Below, in pieces: positions 11,430 to 23,830 of a stretch of 64,000 nt of DNA. A program made the position numbers and the translations under genes. The DNA comes from Eucommia ulmoides. Lineage: Eukaryota; Streptophyta; Magnoliopsida; Garryales; Eucommiaceae. The notes below the pieces were generated by a model. It searched no databases. It saw nothing but the letters and a program-made list of their open reading frames with translations, and was not told the DNA's origin. The DNA lies in contig CM028338.1 of the NCBI GenBank assembly GCA_016647705.1, positions 19,179,577 through 19,243,576 of the forward strand, written 5' to 3'. Numbering within the stretch: position 1 is the stretch's first letter; every line of letters begins with the position of its first letter.

Positions 11430-12495
11430 TGGTAGTGTGAAATTATGTCGCTACTTTCACCACAAGTGTACGGGTCAAGTTTTAGTAGAGTGGGAAGAGT
11501 TAAGGTTGTCGTATCCACATGGATTGGATTAAATGGTTATTGAGTACCGCGATTATCATAACCGAACTTTATTTAGGCGACTCAAATTTATATTTTTGTT
11601 AATATAATTAATATACTAAACTAATTAACTAATTAACCTAATATACTGATATTGATGTTAATGAGAGTAAATTACCTAGGGATTAACTTCGTCCACTTAA
11701 ATGTGTTTGTTTCAATCTAGTTTACATTAATGACGTTCATCCTATCCGACAATCTCGGTATCGAAATCTCACTCACTACCTCTCCCGAGTGTAAAGTGAA
11801 TGAATATGTGACTTCGCGTTAATGCCGAAGTCCCCCTCAAGCATCTATACGACACTTGGTCACATGAGTCTCGCCCCAACCTCACGGATTGCATACTTTC
11901 TAATGCCCACCCGGGTCATTAGATCGTCATGTTATGTTTAAACTCTAGTCTAAATCCGGGGTTACCTCTCCCGAGTGTCAAACCCCGTATTTTCAAAATC
12001 AACCCTAATACCATAAAAAGCATATTAAGATTGTAAGAAAACAATAAACACAATCGGATAAACATGAACAACCATTAACGAAACATTGATTTATTCAAAC
12101 AACGTTTTCATGAAGTACATTAAGCCCTAAACAATATATGTTTAGTTATACATGGCCATAGCCCTATATTCAACTAGAAACAATTTAAACATATTTAAAA
12201 TAATCAACCAAACTAAGAAATAAAGAGAGAAACGAGGAGACTAGTCGTTATCCAAAGAACCGATGCTAAAATCGCTCCGAGAACGTTTTCTCTTTTTGGC
12301 TTTGTGATCTTTTCTTGGTTGATAGGCCTTGGAGCTCTCAAGACACTCCCAAAAACGTTACTAAGTGATTGGGGGAGAAGAGAGGATATTTATAGGATCT
12401 AAAATATCAACAAAATATTCTAAAATATCTAAATTGTCTAGCGCCTAACCACTGTAGCGGTGGAGAAGTCAGTGGCTTTCCAAGATTGAATTGAG
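11430..12495 (-). repeat. Truncated LTR of the tRNA-Asp family
   Basis: Minus-oriented. On the plus strand it starts TGGTAGTGTGAAATTATG, the counterpart of TGGTAGCGGAATATTACG at 24979. It follows that LTR through the CTCTCCCGAGTGT blocks and the GCGCCTAACCACTGTAGCGG motif near 12441, then breaks off around 12495, so its 5' end is lost. AATGA precedes it (11425-11429); no matching duplication was found on the other side. Confidence 0.75.
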
Positions 12496-13312
12496 CGGCG
12501 TCTGTTAAAAGCAGGTTATAATTACAAAGTGTCATGATTATGGAAACTGATAAAGATTAGAAATTGAAAATACAATCAACTAATCAAGACGTCATTGGCT
12601 GGTCTGTATCGTCTGGTTGAGGTGTGGCATGGAGTTCAGCAAAAATCGATACTAATTTGTTGGGCATGGTCCGAGCTTGGTCAGATAAAGGCTGATTTGA
12701 AGGTTGCATTGTCATTGGCTGATTGGGAGTTTGAGCTGCTGGAGAGAGAACTAGATTCACTACAGTGAGGCCTAAGGGCTTTACACTTGGCAGCTTGGCA
12801 GAAGTAGAGCATGGTTTATCTTTCTCTTCGTGCTCCAGTAACTTATTTAGGAATGTAAGTTCGAGTTCAGGATGCTCTTGTTGTACTTGCGCCTGACAAT
12901 AATTGAACCTGACCAGTTGAATGCTTTCCCTGAGGTTATCAAACTACTCCTAAAGCTGCTTGATTTTTTCTTCGTGTTTGGTCTTCTTATGTTTCATTTC
13001 CACGGACAACTCTTCTATTACTTTAGCCTGGTCGGCCAACTTAGCCTCTAGAGTTGAACTTCTGAGCTTCTCTGAGTTCAGATCATTCGATATCAACTTT
13101 TTTTATTTTCCTAAGTGCTGGAGGGCTTCAGTCTTTGCCTCCAGTTCTGTCTTCTACAAATTAATGTAGAATTACTGTGTGCTGAGCTTTTCCTTCAGTG
13201 AAGAGTTATTAGTTGACAACCTATTGCTCTCAGTCAGAAGCCTGTTTCTCTCGCTGATTAGGAGTTGATTATTTTTCTGGAGAAACTCACACTGACCATA
13301 AGCGGCTCGTAG
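12496..13312 (-). pseudogene. Antisense ORF of TE2, C-terminal coiled-coil part
   Basis: Read on the minus strand from 13312, this continues the antisense ORF that enters at 26105. The clear part is AYGQCEFLQKNNQLLISERN and the following RLLTESNRLSTNNSSLKEKL, a Leu/Asn/Glu-rich heptad pattern suggesting a coiled coil; more Lys/Glu-rich sequence lies further left with stops. Plant transposon proteins of the putative gypsy-type transposon class (Pfam Transposase_28-like) often carry such a coiled coil after the N-terminal domain. The GTTGG duplication at 13313-13317 marks where E3 entered. Confidence 0.6.
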
Positions 13313-13317
13313 GTTGG

Positions 13318-14822
13318 TACCCCCAAACTTAGAATTTTCTAATTCTCGAGTAAAACACCCACACAATAAACAAAAATACCACAACTAATTACCGAACTAA
13401 TACTCAAAACAAAAAACACAAACTAACTAAAAAATAATAACGTGCAAGTTTTGAATTTTATCTAACTAGCCAAACGTTTTTCCCGCATCAGCCCCCAAAT
13501 ATATCGATTTCAAGAGTAAAACGCACCATGTGGTGTTCTAGAATTTCAACTTTCGATAATAGTAAGCGCCATTCTAGATCCTGTCAAAGTGTGTGTGCGA
13601 AAACTCAATTATACAAATATCCATCGATCGGATTGGACTATCCACCAATAAAGCTCATGACTAAAACCAATAAGGTATAGGAAATCCATATGCCTGATAG
13701 GGTTCCATTCTCTACTAATGTAGGCTCAGAAATTCAAAAAGATCAATAGAACTTGATTCGATTTTTGGAAAATGGCCAAGGGTATATCAGGAATAGAAAA
13801 CAGGTTAACGTTATTAACTTAACGATACCCAAGCCACATGCTTGGCTCACTCACACTTGTAACCCCAAAGATAAACTTGAAACAATCCCGAACTAGCTGT
13901 TTAAAACTTAGTACTCACTTGTCAAAACAAAGAAAAATAAAACTGTATATACACATGATTTTCTTTTTTTCTTTTTCTTTTTTCCATCAAACACACCCCA
14001 AACTTATTTGATTCATACAATTTCACGGGTGCAGAAATACGATAGAAAAATGACAACTGAGTACTCGAATACCGAACCAATCAATAGTTTGCCCAAAACC
14101 CAACCGCTCACTTCAAGTAGCATAAATAAACGCTAACTTGATTTCACTCAAATTTGTGCCTTAGGTTTAGCGATAGTGGTTTGGAAAGAATTTAATTGGC
14201 CAGGGTATTAGTTACGTGTTCAGAATTTAAACTTCTTTCTGGCTTCAACAAGGTAACGAGGGATAAACATATAACAAGGTAATCTTTAAAGGCTCAAGCG
14301 ATCAAAATGAATGCCTAAATCATATCTCCTGAACGACCTCACCTAGGATTTCTCCTCAAATTTCCCTCAAATCAGGTTCTAGAATCCCTATTGTCATGAA
14401 CTTGGCTAACAGATAATCGGCGTCAAATCAATTGGATAGTTATACATTGAGTTTACGTGCTCGTGCAAGTAGGATCCACAATAACTTTTACTAAAATGAG
14501 TTGTCAAGCACACAGAACACACATGAATGAGCATTACGCTCGACCTCGATAAACAACTAGGGGATAGACTCGTCATCGGGTAATGGCCCAGATGAAGTAC
14601 AAAACTCATCACACAAAAACAACTAATAACATAAACACATACTAACACTAACCGAAACAAACATGCATACATTAAAAATAATACAACATAACTAACAATA
14701 ATAAAACATACTAAACATACTACACATCACCCCCAAACTTAAAATGGGCAGTGTCCACAGTGACCCATCAGTGATCCCAAAAAAGCATGATAATGAAGAT
14801 GAGGGTTTAGAACACGTACCTG
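13318..14822 (-). other. E3 internal region, post-gag non-coding part
   Basis: Collinear with E1 3564-5010 and with the E4 post-gag region: first the polypurine tract, then blocks with CTAGAATTTC near 13541, TCGAATACCGAACCAAT near 14063, and GAACACGTACCTGGGAGG at 14810. No coding capacity. Interrupted by E2 at 14828. Confidence 0.75.
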
Positions 14823-14827
14823 GGAGG

Positions 14828-16193
14828 TGATAGGTGTAAAATACCTATCTATTTCTAAATCGGATTTGGTAGTTTTTGAGTGAATTAGTTATATTTAATT
14901 GTGTTTTTGTTAGTTTTTATGTAATTCAGGTGTAGGGACGTAAACAAGAGACAAACGAGTGAAAACGGTGGAAAAATGGTGAACAAATGATGAAGAAACG
15001 AGGTTTCAAGATCACAGAAGCCACCGCCGACGGCGGTAAGAATGCAGAGAAGGTTGTTTTGAGCATAAAAGTCCCACCGCCGTGGCAGTAAGGCCACCGT
15101 CGCAGCAGTGAAACTTCAGAGAACCAACCAATTGATCCCACCACCGCGGCGGTGACCTTTGCACAGCAAATAAATATTTTCAGATATTTTGAAATCTTGC
15201 ACCTATAAAACATTTTTCCCTCATTTCCATTGAAGGACTTGGATGGTGGAACGTCCCTAACACTTAGAAGGTGATCCTTGGCCATTTTTGAAGAGCTGAA
15301 AGAGGAGATTCATCATTCGGGAATAGGAAACACTAGAGGATCGATCTTCGGCGAAAGTGGAAACTATTCCACTTTAAGATTTGATCTTTCTCTCTTTATT
15401 TATCTCTTTGTAATTTATTGTTTGATTGTGAATGATGATAAATACCTCTTGGTTTAATGTTCCAATGGCCAAGATCATGATAGATTAGTTAAATATTAGC
15501 TAGGGATCGGTGTAGTTATGTAAATTATAGTTTGGTTTAATATATGTTTCTTTAACGGTTGTTTGCTTTTAAATCCGATTGTGTTTATCATTTTATGACA
15601 ACTTCAATATTCTTGTTAAGGTATTAGGTTTGGATTTGAGAATCTAGGGTTTGACGCTCGAAAGAGGTAACCCTGGATTCGGACTAGGATAAACACATCG
15701 TTAGGATCTAATGACCCGGGAGGGTGTTAGTTAGTGTGCAATCGATGACGTTGGGGCAAGACTCACGTGGACTAGAGTCGTTAAGACATTGAGGGGGACC
15801 TCTTCATTAACACGAAGGCACGTATTCCCCCGTCTTACACTCCGAAGAGATGGCGGTGGAGTTTAAGAACCAAGATTGTCGGATACCTAAACTTCGTTAT
15901 TGTTAACTAAATGAAATCAAACATGTATTAAGTGAACGAAATCAATCCCTAGTTAATCAACTTAGTTAGGATTAACCCACTAATTGTAGTTTAGCTTAGT
16001 TTAATTAGTTTAATTATAAAACAATTCTTTAACTGTCTGGATAATAGGAGACCATGTAAATTGCGATACTCAATTATTCAACCCGTCTTTGTGGGAACGA
16101 TATCCGATCCTAAAAGATCAATTATATTAAAACTAGACCTCGTGCACTTGCGAGTAGTCAATACCGCAAGGACGTGAAATCCTCACGCGTAAA
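14828..16193 (+). repeat. E2 5' LTR
   Basis: 1366 bp, starting TGATAGGTGTAAAATACC. Palindrome cluster at about 15019-15155 (ACCGCCGACGGCGGT, CCACCGCCGTGGCAGT, CACCGCGGCGGTGA). The terminal base pair has drifted from CA to AA (GCGTAAA). Confidence 0.9.
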
Positions 16194-16198
16194 GTTTT

Positions 16199-16216
16199 TG
16201 GCGCCGTTGCCGGGGA
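16199..16216 (+). other. E2 primer binding site, tRNA-Asp type
   Basis: TGGCGCCGTTGCCGGGGA, a perfect 18-base match to the form expected for a tRNA-Asp primer, five bases after the LTR. Confidence 0.92.
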
Positions 16217-17355
16217 CGGTGTTGAATGCGTAGAATTGATATTGCGACTAAGTAGTTGAATATTAATCTAGACATTTATTTTGTTTTATTTTCTTTTAAG
16301 TCCAGCTACGGACAGTAAATCAAGCAAGTCACGTTTTTTATCCAAAACCGAGGGTATCAATTTTTACTCGATTTTTGCTATTAATTATTTTTTGGAGGCC
16401 GAATTGGTCTCGGAGCGTGTTTGGAGGTAAATTAGTGAGTAAGGATAATCAGAGATGTGTTTCACACTTAACAACATTAAACAAGCGAAGTGGAAATGCA
16501 TGGTGTGGAGCCGTTGTATGAAAACTTGAAAAAAAAAAATCCTGCAGCAGGCTCACCGCTACAGCCGTGGATACACCGCCGTGGCATTGAAAATACAGAA
16601 TGTCAAGTTTTCAGCATAAACGCTTCACCGCCGCAACGGTAATTCCCACCGTCGAGGTGGTGACACGACATAATATTTTGGTTTTAAAAAGGTGCTCACA
16701 CCACCGCAGTGGTGATTCCCACCGCCGTGGCAGTGAAGCCTCTGTTTGTTTAAAACCCTCATGCTTTAAAAAAAAACCACAACCACTTTTGAAACTCCAA
16801 AATCTCCTTATTTTCATCCTCCCAAACCATTTCAAACTCTTTAAATCATCCTTCCATTCCCACAAATCGTGATTTCAACCACGAATCATCCTCCAAGAAT
16901 TGGATTTGGGCCCCCATTTCCGAAAAACTAGGGCTTTTGAAGCGAAAGGTGCAATTTCTTCATTTCTCTTCGATTTGACCGTAGTTTCTCAACAAGTAAG
17001 TTTATTTTACCTTACATTTTGTCTAGTTTTTGAAATTATTGGTTGGTTTGCATGATCATGTTAAAAATCATTTGATTTTGAAGTTTAGCCCTAACCCCTT
17101 AAACCTTATTTTCGCGATTTCAAATTTATTTGGGATTTTGGTTCGATTCTTGGTGATAAACATGTTTAAATGGATTGGTTAAGTGTGTGAACCAAGATAG
17201 TATGCTAAATTGTTAGTATTTTGTTGAAATCATTGCAATGGGTGTATATGTGTTGAAATTTAACCTTGTTCTTGATAGTATTGTTTCCGGGGTTATTTTT
17301 CATTGTGCGTATATGATTGGGTTTGTCTTGTTTGTGAATATAATTGCTAGGAACC
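16217..17355 (+). other. E2 leader with palindrome cluster
   Basis: Long untranslated leader between PBS and gag. At 16554-16740 it carries six or more imperfect members of the CACCGC...GCGGTG motif, for example CACCGCCGCAACGGT near 16627 and CACCGCCGTGGCAGTG near 16719. A similar cluster sits in the E4 leader. No other gene. Confidence 0.7.
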
Positions 17356-17802
17356 ATGCCAAAGGATGTGGCTACGAAAAGGGCACGTGGAGAAGGATCG
17401 AGGTCAACCCCTGACTTTGATTCCACCAAATTTGTTTCGAAAGCGGCTGAAGCGCATTACCATAAGCATGAGTTCACTAGGACTTGTATAAAGTAAAGAG
17501 GATTCAGGCCAATCACTTAAGGCCAGGGTGAGAAAGGAGCAGAAGAAGAAGTTGAGCATGCGGGAGACGAGACAGGGCCTTTTGAGGCCCCAATTCCCGA
17601 AGCACCAGAACGGGCTAGATTCGATGGGGAACGAGTTTATCAAGAACTCCAGAATCTTCGGATAGGGAAACACGAGCTATGGACATACCAGGATCAATTC
17701 GGGCGCTATCAAGATCAAGTCAACCGACTTATTTGCGAGGGCCTCGGCATTGAAATACATACTTTTCCGACTGTGCCACAGGTGCCGCCGCACCTTTTGT
17801 AA
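17356..17802 (+). pseudogene. E2 gag-like ORF, internally deleted
   Basis: A 149-codon frame (with terminal TAA) starts MPKDVATKRARGEGSRSTPD and FDSTKFVSKAAEAHYHKHEF, matching the first 55 or so residues of the 378-residue E4 protein (MPKRAAKKRARGEGSSSNPR). It then jumps, in frame, to the C-terminal part (QELQNLRIGKHELWTYQDQF, ICEGLGIEI, VPPHLL). About 200 residues, including the whole central domain, are missing. Two in-frame TAA codons lie near 17494 and 17519, at the junction. The frame is otherwise kept from end to end. It cannot be a functional gag. Confidence 0.8.
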
Positions 17803-19496
17803 CCACCACTTTTTTCTTTCCGACGTGATAGTGGTGGTGACGACCCATCTTCAGGTGGACAGTAGGGAATGAGACTTCTACGTCTTATTCCCTAGGTACG
17901 TGTTCAACCCATTTTGTTTGCATGAATGTTGCATCTTTATTGGGTTCGCTGCTAGGCAGTGTGGACACTGCCATATTTAAGTTTGGGGGAGTGTTCATCC
18001 ATTTTTGTGTTTTTGTAGAAGAAGGATGAACCATTATTTTTTTGAACAAAATGAAAAAAAAAATTATGTATAGAAGGATATTTATGTATGTATTTTATTG
18101 TTTTAATGTATGTTTTAGTTTTCAATTATTTTGTTTAGTTTAGTTTAATTTTTGTTTTTGCATGTGTAGTGTTAGATTAATTAATGTATGTTAGTATTAG
18201 ATTTAGTCTAGAATTATATATGTATGAAGTTGTATTTGCATGTTTAGTTGGTGAGTTCATTTGGGCCAAGTCCCAATTATGAGAATTATCCCCTAATTGC
18301 ATATTGAGGTCGGGGGTAATACCTTCCATGTGTGTTTTGTGTGCTTAACATGTCGATTGGGTAAAAATTATCTCGATTCGAAAATCGCACGACATTCGGA
18401 CTCAATGTATAATAATCTGAACAATTAGACGTCGATTATTCATTATAAAGTTCATGACAAAAATGAGGAATCTAGAACTTGATTGAGGGGAATCTTGAGG
18501 CGAAATCCTAGGCGAGGTAGTTCAGGAGACATGATTTAGGCATTCGTTTTGTCGCTTGAGCCTTTTTAAACCTACCCTGATACATGTTTATCCCTCATTA
18601 CCATGTCGAAGCCTAAATGCAAATTCAATTCAGAGCATATAAACTAATACCTTGGCCAGTGGACTTTTTCCAAACCTAAATCGCTGAATTTAAAGGCACA
18701 TTTGAGTGAATCAAGTTAGCAATTGTAAATGCTACTTGATGTGAGCGGTTGGGTTTAGGGCGAACTTCCAATTGGTTCGGTATTTGAGTACTCACTTGTC
18801 GTTTTTCATTTGTATTTCACATACCCCTTCAATTCTAACATTCAAATAAGTTTGGGGGTGTAAAAAAAAAAAAAAAATCAAATGTAAATACGGTTTTTAT
18901 TTCCATTTCTTTTGACAAGTGCGTACGTCGGTTTTAATTGCATGTTCAAGATTGTTTCCAATCCTTCTATGGGGGTTCGAGAGTGAATGTGCCAAGCATA
19001 GCTTTGGGTAACGTTAAGTTAACAACGTTAACCCATTTTCTATTCCAAATTACCCTTGGCCAAATATACCAAAACCGAACCAAGTCCTAATGATCTTCAT
19101 GAACTACTAAACCTACATTAGTGGAGAGTGGACCCCAATCCAGCTTATGGTAATCGTTAACTCATAAATTTCGTTGAGGGATAATCCAATCCGATCGTTG
19201 TATAGCCATATTATTGAGTCTCGCACTAACATGTTTACAGGATCTAGAATAGTGTTCACTATTATTACATGTCGAAATTCTAGAACATTACATGTTGTGT
19301 GTGACCGCCTGAACTCAAAATAATTAGCGGTTGTTGAGGGAAAAATAAATAAGCCGTTAGAAAAAGTCAAAACTCGCATGTTGTTATGTTTAGATTGTTT
19401 TTAGGTTGTTTGTTATTTAATTTAGTTTGTTGTTATTTTTTCATTTTAGTGTGTGTTTGGCTCGAGGACTAGCCAAATTTCAAGTTTGGGGGTATT
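17803..19496 (+). other. Post-gag non-coding region and polypurine tract
   Basis: Very similar to the E4 post-gag region up to about 18480, then closer to E1 (for example CCTACC...ACATGTTTATCCCTC near 18573). It ends with CAAGTTTGGGGGTATT at 19481-19496, a second polypurine tract. The change of similarity suggests a junction between two subfamilies near 18.5 kb. Confidence 0.65.
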
Positions 19497-21371
19497 TGAT
19501 AGGTGTGATCTACCTACGTATTTTCAAACCGAATTAAGTTAGTTTTCGAGCGTTTATATAGTATTTTATTATGTTTTAATTAGTTTTCAAACTTTTTGTA
19601 TAAATCAGGTGTGTGAAGCAAAAAGATAGGAAACTGGAGCGAAAATGATGAGATCGAACCGAAGGCGAGTCGAAGTTACGGTAGATAAACAAGCAAAGAG
19701 GCAAAAATATGAAGGAAACCCACCGCCTAGGTGTCCAGACCTCCGCCTAGGCAGTGAAGATGTTGAGAATGACAAAAGGCTACTGACAGCCCATCGCCTA
19801 GGCAGGAAATTCCTCCACCTAGGCGAAAACCCCAGTAGAAACATTTTCAAGTCCACCGCCTACTTCTTCACCTAGGCGGTCACCAAACCTACAAAGCCGA
19901 TACAGGTACTGTAACTTCAAGGCTATTTTGGACTACGATGAAATCCGATTTTGGAAACACTAAAAACATGGAAGTTGTAGATTGTTTTCTTTTATTTTCA
20001 TAGGTTTTTGAATCACCTCAATCGGAATTCAGATGAAGAAGTTACAGTCAAAACAAAATTGCAAACCTGAAGTAACTTCGGCGAGGCGAAGTTCCGGCAG
20101 AAAGTTAACCGACCTAACTTCCCCTAGGCGAGGCGAAAATCCAGCAGCACAGCCTTGATATTTATTAGATATTTTTAGATCTTTTTCCTATAAATACCCC
20201 TCTCCTCCCCCTTCTCCGGCCTCTCTTGGTTTTTTGAGCACCTTAGGCTATATTTAAGCCTAGTTTTAGGAGTTTTAGAGGTGGAGCTCACATCCCGAAG
20301 AGGAGAACATGCCGAATCGATCGTTGAGTATTCTTAGCAGTTTATCTTCGGACGAGGCTAAGTTCTTCGATTGTTTTTCCTTATTTCTTTATCTTAGGAT
20401 CATGTGAGCATGTTTAGCTCGTTATTTCATTGTAAATGCGGCTATGGCCATAGTTAAACATGGATTGTAGTAGGGATTAACACTATATTTATAAATACGT
20501 TGTTTGGATGATTTCGGTGTTCCGTTTGTGAATGTTCTTCATAGTTTGATTGTGTTTATCGTATTATTTGTTTATCATTCTTAGTTAGATAAATGGAGAA
20601 TACGGGGTTTTGACAAACCCCGGATTCAGATTTGGGTAAACAAACGCCATGATTTTATAACCCGGTCGGGGTTTGAATCGTGGACAATCGATAACGTTGG
20701 GGCAAGACTCACGCTACCTAGGGTCGTCAAGACGTTGAGAGGGGACTTCTTTGTTGACTCAAAGTTGCGTTATATCCCTCGTCTTACACTCGAGAGAGGT
20801 GACGAGGGAGTTTACGAACGGAGATTGTCGATAGGGTAAATACAACACACGATCCAATAACCCGGGAGGGAGTTGGATTGTGTGCAATCAATGACGTTGG
20901 GTGAGACTCATGTAACCTAGGGTCGTTAAGACGTTGAGAGAGACTTCTTCATTGACTCAAATTCATGTATTCCCCCGTCTTACACTCGGGAGAGATAGCG
21001 GTGGAGTTTACGTACCGAGATTGTCAAATAGGTTGAACACTGTAAATGTGAGTAAATCGAGATCGAACACGTATTTATAAACACGTTAATTCCTAGGCAA
21101 TTCTTGACTCTAAAACATATTAGCATGTTAGTGTAGTTAATTTAGGTTATATTAGTATTAGTTTAATTAATTAAATACATTTGTTTTCGCCTAGATAAAG
21201 TTAGGTCACGACAAACGCGGTATTCGATAGTAACGACACCAATCCCTGTGGATAGGATAACCCGATCTTAACAATCACACTATACTAAAACTTAGACCTC
21301 ATATACTTGAGAGTGTAAGTAGCGGCATATTTTACGCCCTACTTGCGAGTGTAGGGCGTATTTTACGCCCT
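19497..21371 (+). repeat. Displaced LTR of an E1-like element (E6) inside E2
   Basis: About 1.87 kb, starting TGATAGGTGTGATCTACC like the E1 LTRs rather than the E2 LTRs. Palindrome clusters at 19720-19880 (CCGCCTAGG types) and around 20080-20150. The 3' end shows a short tandem repeat (ATTTTACGCCCTA twice, 21329-21341 and 21360-21372). It is preceded by its own polypurine tract but has no PBS, and no matching 5' LTR was found. Confidence 0.75.
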
Positions 21372-22394
21372 AACCTGAAAATTTTCATCCCTTATTTCCC
21401 CTGTCGAAGCCGATAACTTAATCAATTCTAAAAACGTTCAAATACTCTTTTCGTTTAAATTTTTCCTAAACCAATGTCACTAAGCCTAATTTTCAAATTG
21501 AGTGAAATCAAGTGAGCAGTCGGGTTTCGGATGAATTTTTATTGATTCGGTATTAGTGTATTCACTTGTTACTTTCGTATTTCTTTTTGTACGTTCCTGA
21601 ATTAAGTTTGGGGGTGTGTTTCTTTGAATATTCCTAAATTTTATAAATTCAAATAAGTTTGGAGGTGTGTTTCTCTAAACTTTTTTTTTCACACTCCTAA
21701 AACTGTTTTATTTCGAATTCATTTAGGAACGTTAAAAAAAAATAAAAAAATAAAAAGACTATGAAAATTTAGTTTTCATTTTCTTTTCTTTCGACAAGTG
21801 AATACAAAGATCTTCAATTCCTATTCAGAATTGTGTTTTAAAAAGTGTCGGGTTATGAGAGAGAATAACGACAAGAGATTTTACCTCGGGTATCGATCAA
21901 TTAAACCAATTATCTATTTTCAATTCCAGTGATACCCATGGTCGTTCTCCAAAGCCAAACCTAGTCGTATTGATCTTTGGGAATATCTGAGCCTACATTA
22001 GTGAATAGTAGACCCAAATCAAGCATATGATTTTCCTGAATTCTTAAACGATATACGTTATGAACTTAACAATTGCATAATCTAATCCGGTATATGCGTA
22101 AGTATACATTTGAGTCCTCACAATGGATATAGAATGGATTTTATTGAAATTGAGTGTTGAAATTCTAGAACACCACTTGGTGTGTATTATTTCCTGAACT
22201 TGATCAAATTGAGGGACGTTGAGGGAGGACCAACGTGGTCTCTTCGATTGAATTTGGAACTCGCATGTGTATACTTCTTCTTTGTTAAAGTTTTTCATTT
22301 TTAGATTAGTTGTTAGTTAATTAGAGTAGTTAGTTTAATTTAGTGTTAGGGTGTTTTGCTTGAGTACTAGCAAAATTCCAAGTTTGGGGGTATT
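21372..22394 (+). other. Second, partial copy of the post-gag region in E2
   Basis: Resumes at TAACCTGAAAATTTTCAT, which corresponds to E4 at about 60237, and continues to the polypurine tract CCAAGTTTGGGGGTATT just before the 3' LTR. It closely resembles E4 here, unlike 18.5-19.5 kb. Confidence 0.7.
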
Positions 22395-23739
22395 TGATAG
22401 GTGTAAAATACCTATCTATTTTTAAATCGGATTTGGTAGTTTTTGAGTGAATTAATTATATTTAATTATGTTTTTGTTAGTTTTTATGTAATTCAGGTGT
22501 AGGGACGCAAACAAGAGACAAACGAGCGAAAACGGTGGGAAAATGGTGAAGAAATGATGAAGAAACGAGGTTTCAAGATCACAGAATCCACCGCCGTGGA
22601 GAAGAATCCACCGCCGTGGCGATGAGAATGCAGAGAGGGTTGTTTTCAGCATAAAAGTCCCACCGCCGCGGCGGTGAAACTTCAGAGAACCAACCGACTA
22701 ATCCCACCTCCGCGGCGGTGACCTCTGCACAACAAACAGATATTTTGAAATCTTGCATCTATAAAACATTTTCTCCTCATTTACATTGAAATACTTGGAT
22801 GGTGGAACGTCCCTAACACTTAGGAGGTGATCCTTGGCCATTTTTGAAGAGCTCAAAGAGGAGATTCATCATTCGGGAATAGGAAACACTAGAGGATCGA
22901 TCTTCGGCGAAAGTGGAAACTACTCCACTTTAAGATTTGATCTTTCTCTCTTTATTTATCTCTTTGTAATTTATTGTTTTATTGTGAATGATGATGAATC
23001 CCTCTTAGTTTAATGTTCCAATGGCCAAGATCATGATAGATTAGTTAAATATTAGCTAGGGATCGGTGTAGTTGTGTAAATACTAGTTTGGTTTAATATA
23101 TGTTTCTTTAATGGTTGTTTTCTTTTAAATCCGATTGTGTTTATCATTTTATGACAACTTCAATATGCTTGTTAAGGTATTAGGGTTGGATTTGAGAATC
23201 TAGGGTTTGACGCTCAGAAGAGGTAACCCTGGATTCGGACTAGGGTAAACACATCGTTACGATCTAACGACCCGGGAGGGCATTAGTTAGTATGAAATCG
23301 ATGACGTTGGGGCAAGACTCACGTGGCCTAAATTCGTTAAGACATTGAGGGGGACCTCTTCGTTGACACGAAGTCGCGTATTCTCCCGTCTTACACTCCG
23401 AAGAGGTGGCGGAGGAGTTTAAGAACCGAGATTGTCGGATACCTAAACTCCGTTATTGTTAACTAAATGAAATCAAACATGTATTAAGTGAACGAAATCA
23501 ATCCCTAGTTAATCAACTTTGTTAGGATTAACCCACTAATTGTAGTTTAATTAGTTTAATTTTAAAATAATTCTTTAACCATCTAGATAATAGGAGACTA
23601 TGTAAATTGCGATACTCAATTATTCAACCCGTCCCTGTAGGAATGATATTCGATCCTAAAAGATCAACTATATTAAAACTAGACCTCGTGCACTTGCGAG
23701 TAGTCAATACCGCGAGGACGTGAAATCCTCGCGCGTACA
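22395..23739 (+). repeat. E2 3' LTR
   Basis: 1345 bp, nearly identical to 14828-16193. Contains the perfect palindrome CACCGCCGCGGCGGTG at 22661-22676 and related sites at 22587-22722. Ends GCGTACA, followed by GGAGG. Confidence 0.92.
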
Positions 23740-23830
23740 GGAGGTGAGACAAGCTCGCCTCCGAATCAAGTCGGCAGTGATGTATCTAATTTATTTTTGG
23801 ACTTGGGTTGCCTCCCAAGAAGCTCTTGAT

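Larger units (their letters stand above)
14828..23739 (+). mobile_element. Complete non-autonomous LTR retrotransposon E2 (8.9 kb)
   Basis: LTRs at 14828-16193 and 22395-23739 have TG...(C)A ends and flank the element with perfect GGAGG duplications (14823-14827 and 23740-23744). The PBS is at 16199-16216 and the polypurine tract at 22379-22394. The internal region holds a palindrome-rich leader, a deleted gag-like ORF (17356-17802), a post-gag region and a displaced LTR with a second, partial post-gag region. The target sequence is still recognisable from E1, which has GAACACGTACCTGGGAG uninterrupted at 4993. There is no pol, so it relies on other elements. Confidence 0.92.

Noticed and set aside
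14926..15285. 119-codon minus-strand frame in the E2 LTR
   Set aside because: Lies antisense across the palindrome cluster; the frame is not kept in other LTR copies beyond the repeats.
19605..19875. Open frames on both strands across the palindrome cluster of the 19497 LTR
   Set aside because: GC-rich palindromes lack stop codons on either strand, so open frames are expected; products (RRW repeats) match no family.
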